Assembly: GCA_965198855.1 (NCBI GenBank)
Contig: CBDAPZ010000001.1
Coordinates: 1,798,001-1,862,000 of the forward strand
DNA from: BOG-908 sp965198855
GTDB taxonomy: Bacteria > Pseudomonadota > Alphaproteobacteria > Acetobacterales > Acetobacteraceae
Length of the DNA stretch: 64,000 nt
Reading direction: 5' to 3'
The notes under the pieces were generated by a model. It searched no databases. It worked only from the letters and a program-made list of their open reading frames with translations, and was not told the DNA's origin. Shown piece after piece: positions 63,083 through 64,000 of the stretch. Both the position numbers and the translations under genes were made by a program. How positions within the stretch are numbered: the first letter of the stretch is position 1; each line of letters opens with the position of its first letter.

Positions 63083-64000
63083 TAAGCCAGCATCTTACGA
63101 ATTCTTACAAGCTCTCCGAGTGACCAAGCCTGGAAGGGGCAACCGCCTGGCTTGTGCGGAATGTCGCCATCGACAACTTCGGAGACATGGCCGAGCCCGG
63201 CCTCCTCTAGATGTGCCAGCAGTGGTGGCAGAAAGCGCGCCGCAGCTTTGGCCTTGGCCGCGATGCTGCGACCACGTACAGCAAGCCAGGCATCCACGAA
63301 CGGACCTAGCAGCCAGGGCCACGCCGTCCCCTGATGGTAGGCTCCATCACGCGCCGCCGGGTTACCACTATACCGCCCTCGATAAGCTGGATCATCCGGC
63401 GACAACGTGCGCAGACCAAGTGGCGTCAGCAACTTGGATTCAACGAAATCCACTACACTTCGTGCCTGCATGCCGGAGAGAATGGGAAAGGGTAGCCCGC
63501 CTATGGCAAAGATCTGGTTTGGCCGCATGCTCGCGTCGACAGAGCCACTCACATGATCTACATCGACCACATCGAACAGCCCACCCGCCGGGTTGGCGAA
63601 CCTTGCCGCAAACGCGGCGCGGGCACGCGCCGCTGCCGGCGCCCAACGCGGACCACCAATCTCCAGCGCATTGATCCAGAGCGCCTGTATTTCAACCGGC
63701 TTGCCGATCCGTGGCGTCACCACTCTACCCTCGGCAATGGCGTCCATCCAGGTCAACTGCATCCCTGCAACCCCGGCCTTCAGCAATCCATCAGCGTCAG
63801 CCTTGATACCGAAACGCGTGCCAGCACTATAGCCAGTGAGAATTGCCTCGGAGGCTTGACGCAGAGCTGTCGAAACTGAAGTTGGAACACCATAACTGTG
63901 TGCTTCAGTTCGCGTGAGAAACTCATGCGCTGCTATGATATACCAGAGAGAAGCATCTACGGAATTGTACTCCGGCATGCCGCCACTGTCGGGAAAACGG
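63082..64000 (-). CDS. Glycogen-debranching-type amylo-alpha-1,6-glucosidase, C-terminal part
   Basis: The gene is open at the window edge, and about 306 C-terminal residues are seen. They form the (alpha/alpha)6 catalytic domain of the GDE_C / GH133-type family, with MPEYNSVDASLWYIIAAHEF, RIGKPVEIQALWINAL, DASMRPNQIFAIGGLPF, and YHQGTAWPWLLGPFVDAWL, all characteristic. The enzyme would remove alpha-1,6 branches from glycogen-like glucans. It precedes the GH63-like glucosidase, and the pair suggests a small alpha-glucan-processing operon. The start lies outside the window. Confidence 0.9.
   Translation of the reverse strand, partial: RFPDSGGMPEYNSVDASLWYIIAAHEFLTRTEAHSYGVPTSVSTALRQASEAILTGYSAGTRFGIKADADGLLKAGVAGMQLTWMDAIAEGRVVTPRIGKPVEIQALWINALEIGGPRWAPAAARARAAFAARFANPAGGLFDVVDVDHVSGSVDASMRPNQIFAIGGLPFPILSGMQARSVVDFVESKLLTPLGLRTLSPDDPAYRGRYSGNPAARDGAYHQGTAWPWLLGPFVDAWLAVRGRSIAAKAKAAARFLPPLLAHLEEAGLGHVSEVVDGDIPHKPGGCPFQAWSLGELVRIRKMLA

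Overview
The window is GC-rich chromosomal DNA from an alphaproteobacterium, most likely a member of the Acetobacteraceae. This placement is an inference. It rests on the small SRP RNA directly upstream of dnaX-ybaB-recR, the acnA / ccmAB neighbourhood, the SecB, Tim44-like and MltA genes, the protein sequences themselves, and a dispersed A/T-rich hairpin repeat whose translation (FFSEEKKQKTF-like) I associate with this family. I see no insertion sequence, phage gene, CRISPR array, tRNA or rRNA. It reads as stable core genome with one small exopolysaccharide locus.

Layout. 0-8 kb: an amidase, then a two-directional lipid-modification cluster (DUF6134, cyclopropane fatty acid synthase, DUF1365, FAD oxidoreductase on minus; DUF1295 membrane protein and a second Cfa-like methyltransferase on plus; DUF2177 on minus). 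8-16 kb: MotA/MotB, a GT39 glycosyltransferase, GMP synthase, a solitary DNA methyltransferase, MltA and a Tim44-like protein. 16-20 kb: a histidine phosphatase, PpiD and TrpE. 20-29 kb: ornithine cyclodeaminase and arginase (arginine to proline), a VOC protein, nicotinamidase, MmsA with an acyl-CoA dehydrogenase (valine/branched-chain catabolism), an M13 peptidase and an alpha/beta hydrolase. 29-35 kb: two overlapping cysteine desulfurases with a [2Fe-2S] ferredoxin, then aconitase A. 35-39 kb: a coiled-coil protein with a J-domain-like tail, CcmA/CcmB, and a GGDEF-EAL protein. 39-42 kb: recR, ybaB, dnaX and the SRP RNA. 42-46 kb: SecB, the complete EF-P lysylation module (EpmA, EpmB, EF-P), and an inositol monophosphatase. 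46-53 kb: a flavoprotein and a four-gene exopolysaccharide operon. 53-58 kb: RF2 with its programmed +1 frameshift, PBP1A, an N-acetylmuramoyl-L-alanine amidase and an unknown membrane protein. 58.9-64 kb: argininosuccinate synthase, a GH63-like glucosidase and a glycogen-debranching-type enzyme cut by the window edge.

The clearest pattern not explained by genes is a set of two dispersed intergenic repeat families. Family A (A/T-rich hairpins, seven loci, two of them composite double-hairpin units) and family B (G/C-rich hairpins, three loci) occupy six of the nine convergent gene junctions. A unique hairpin fills a seventh, and the last two junctions have essentially no space. This suggests bidirectional terminator or insulator elements. 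Some copies run into coding sequence and supply the last codons of neighbouring genes.

Other points of note are the GT4-GT26 fusion and a P-loop-like partner lacking Walker A in the exopolysaccharide operon, a palindrome exactly filling the spacer of that operon's likely promoter, an HPD-bearing coiled-coil protein next to ccmAB, and frequent 4-base overlaps using GTG or TTG starts.
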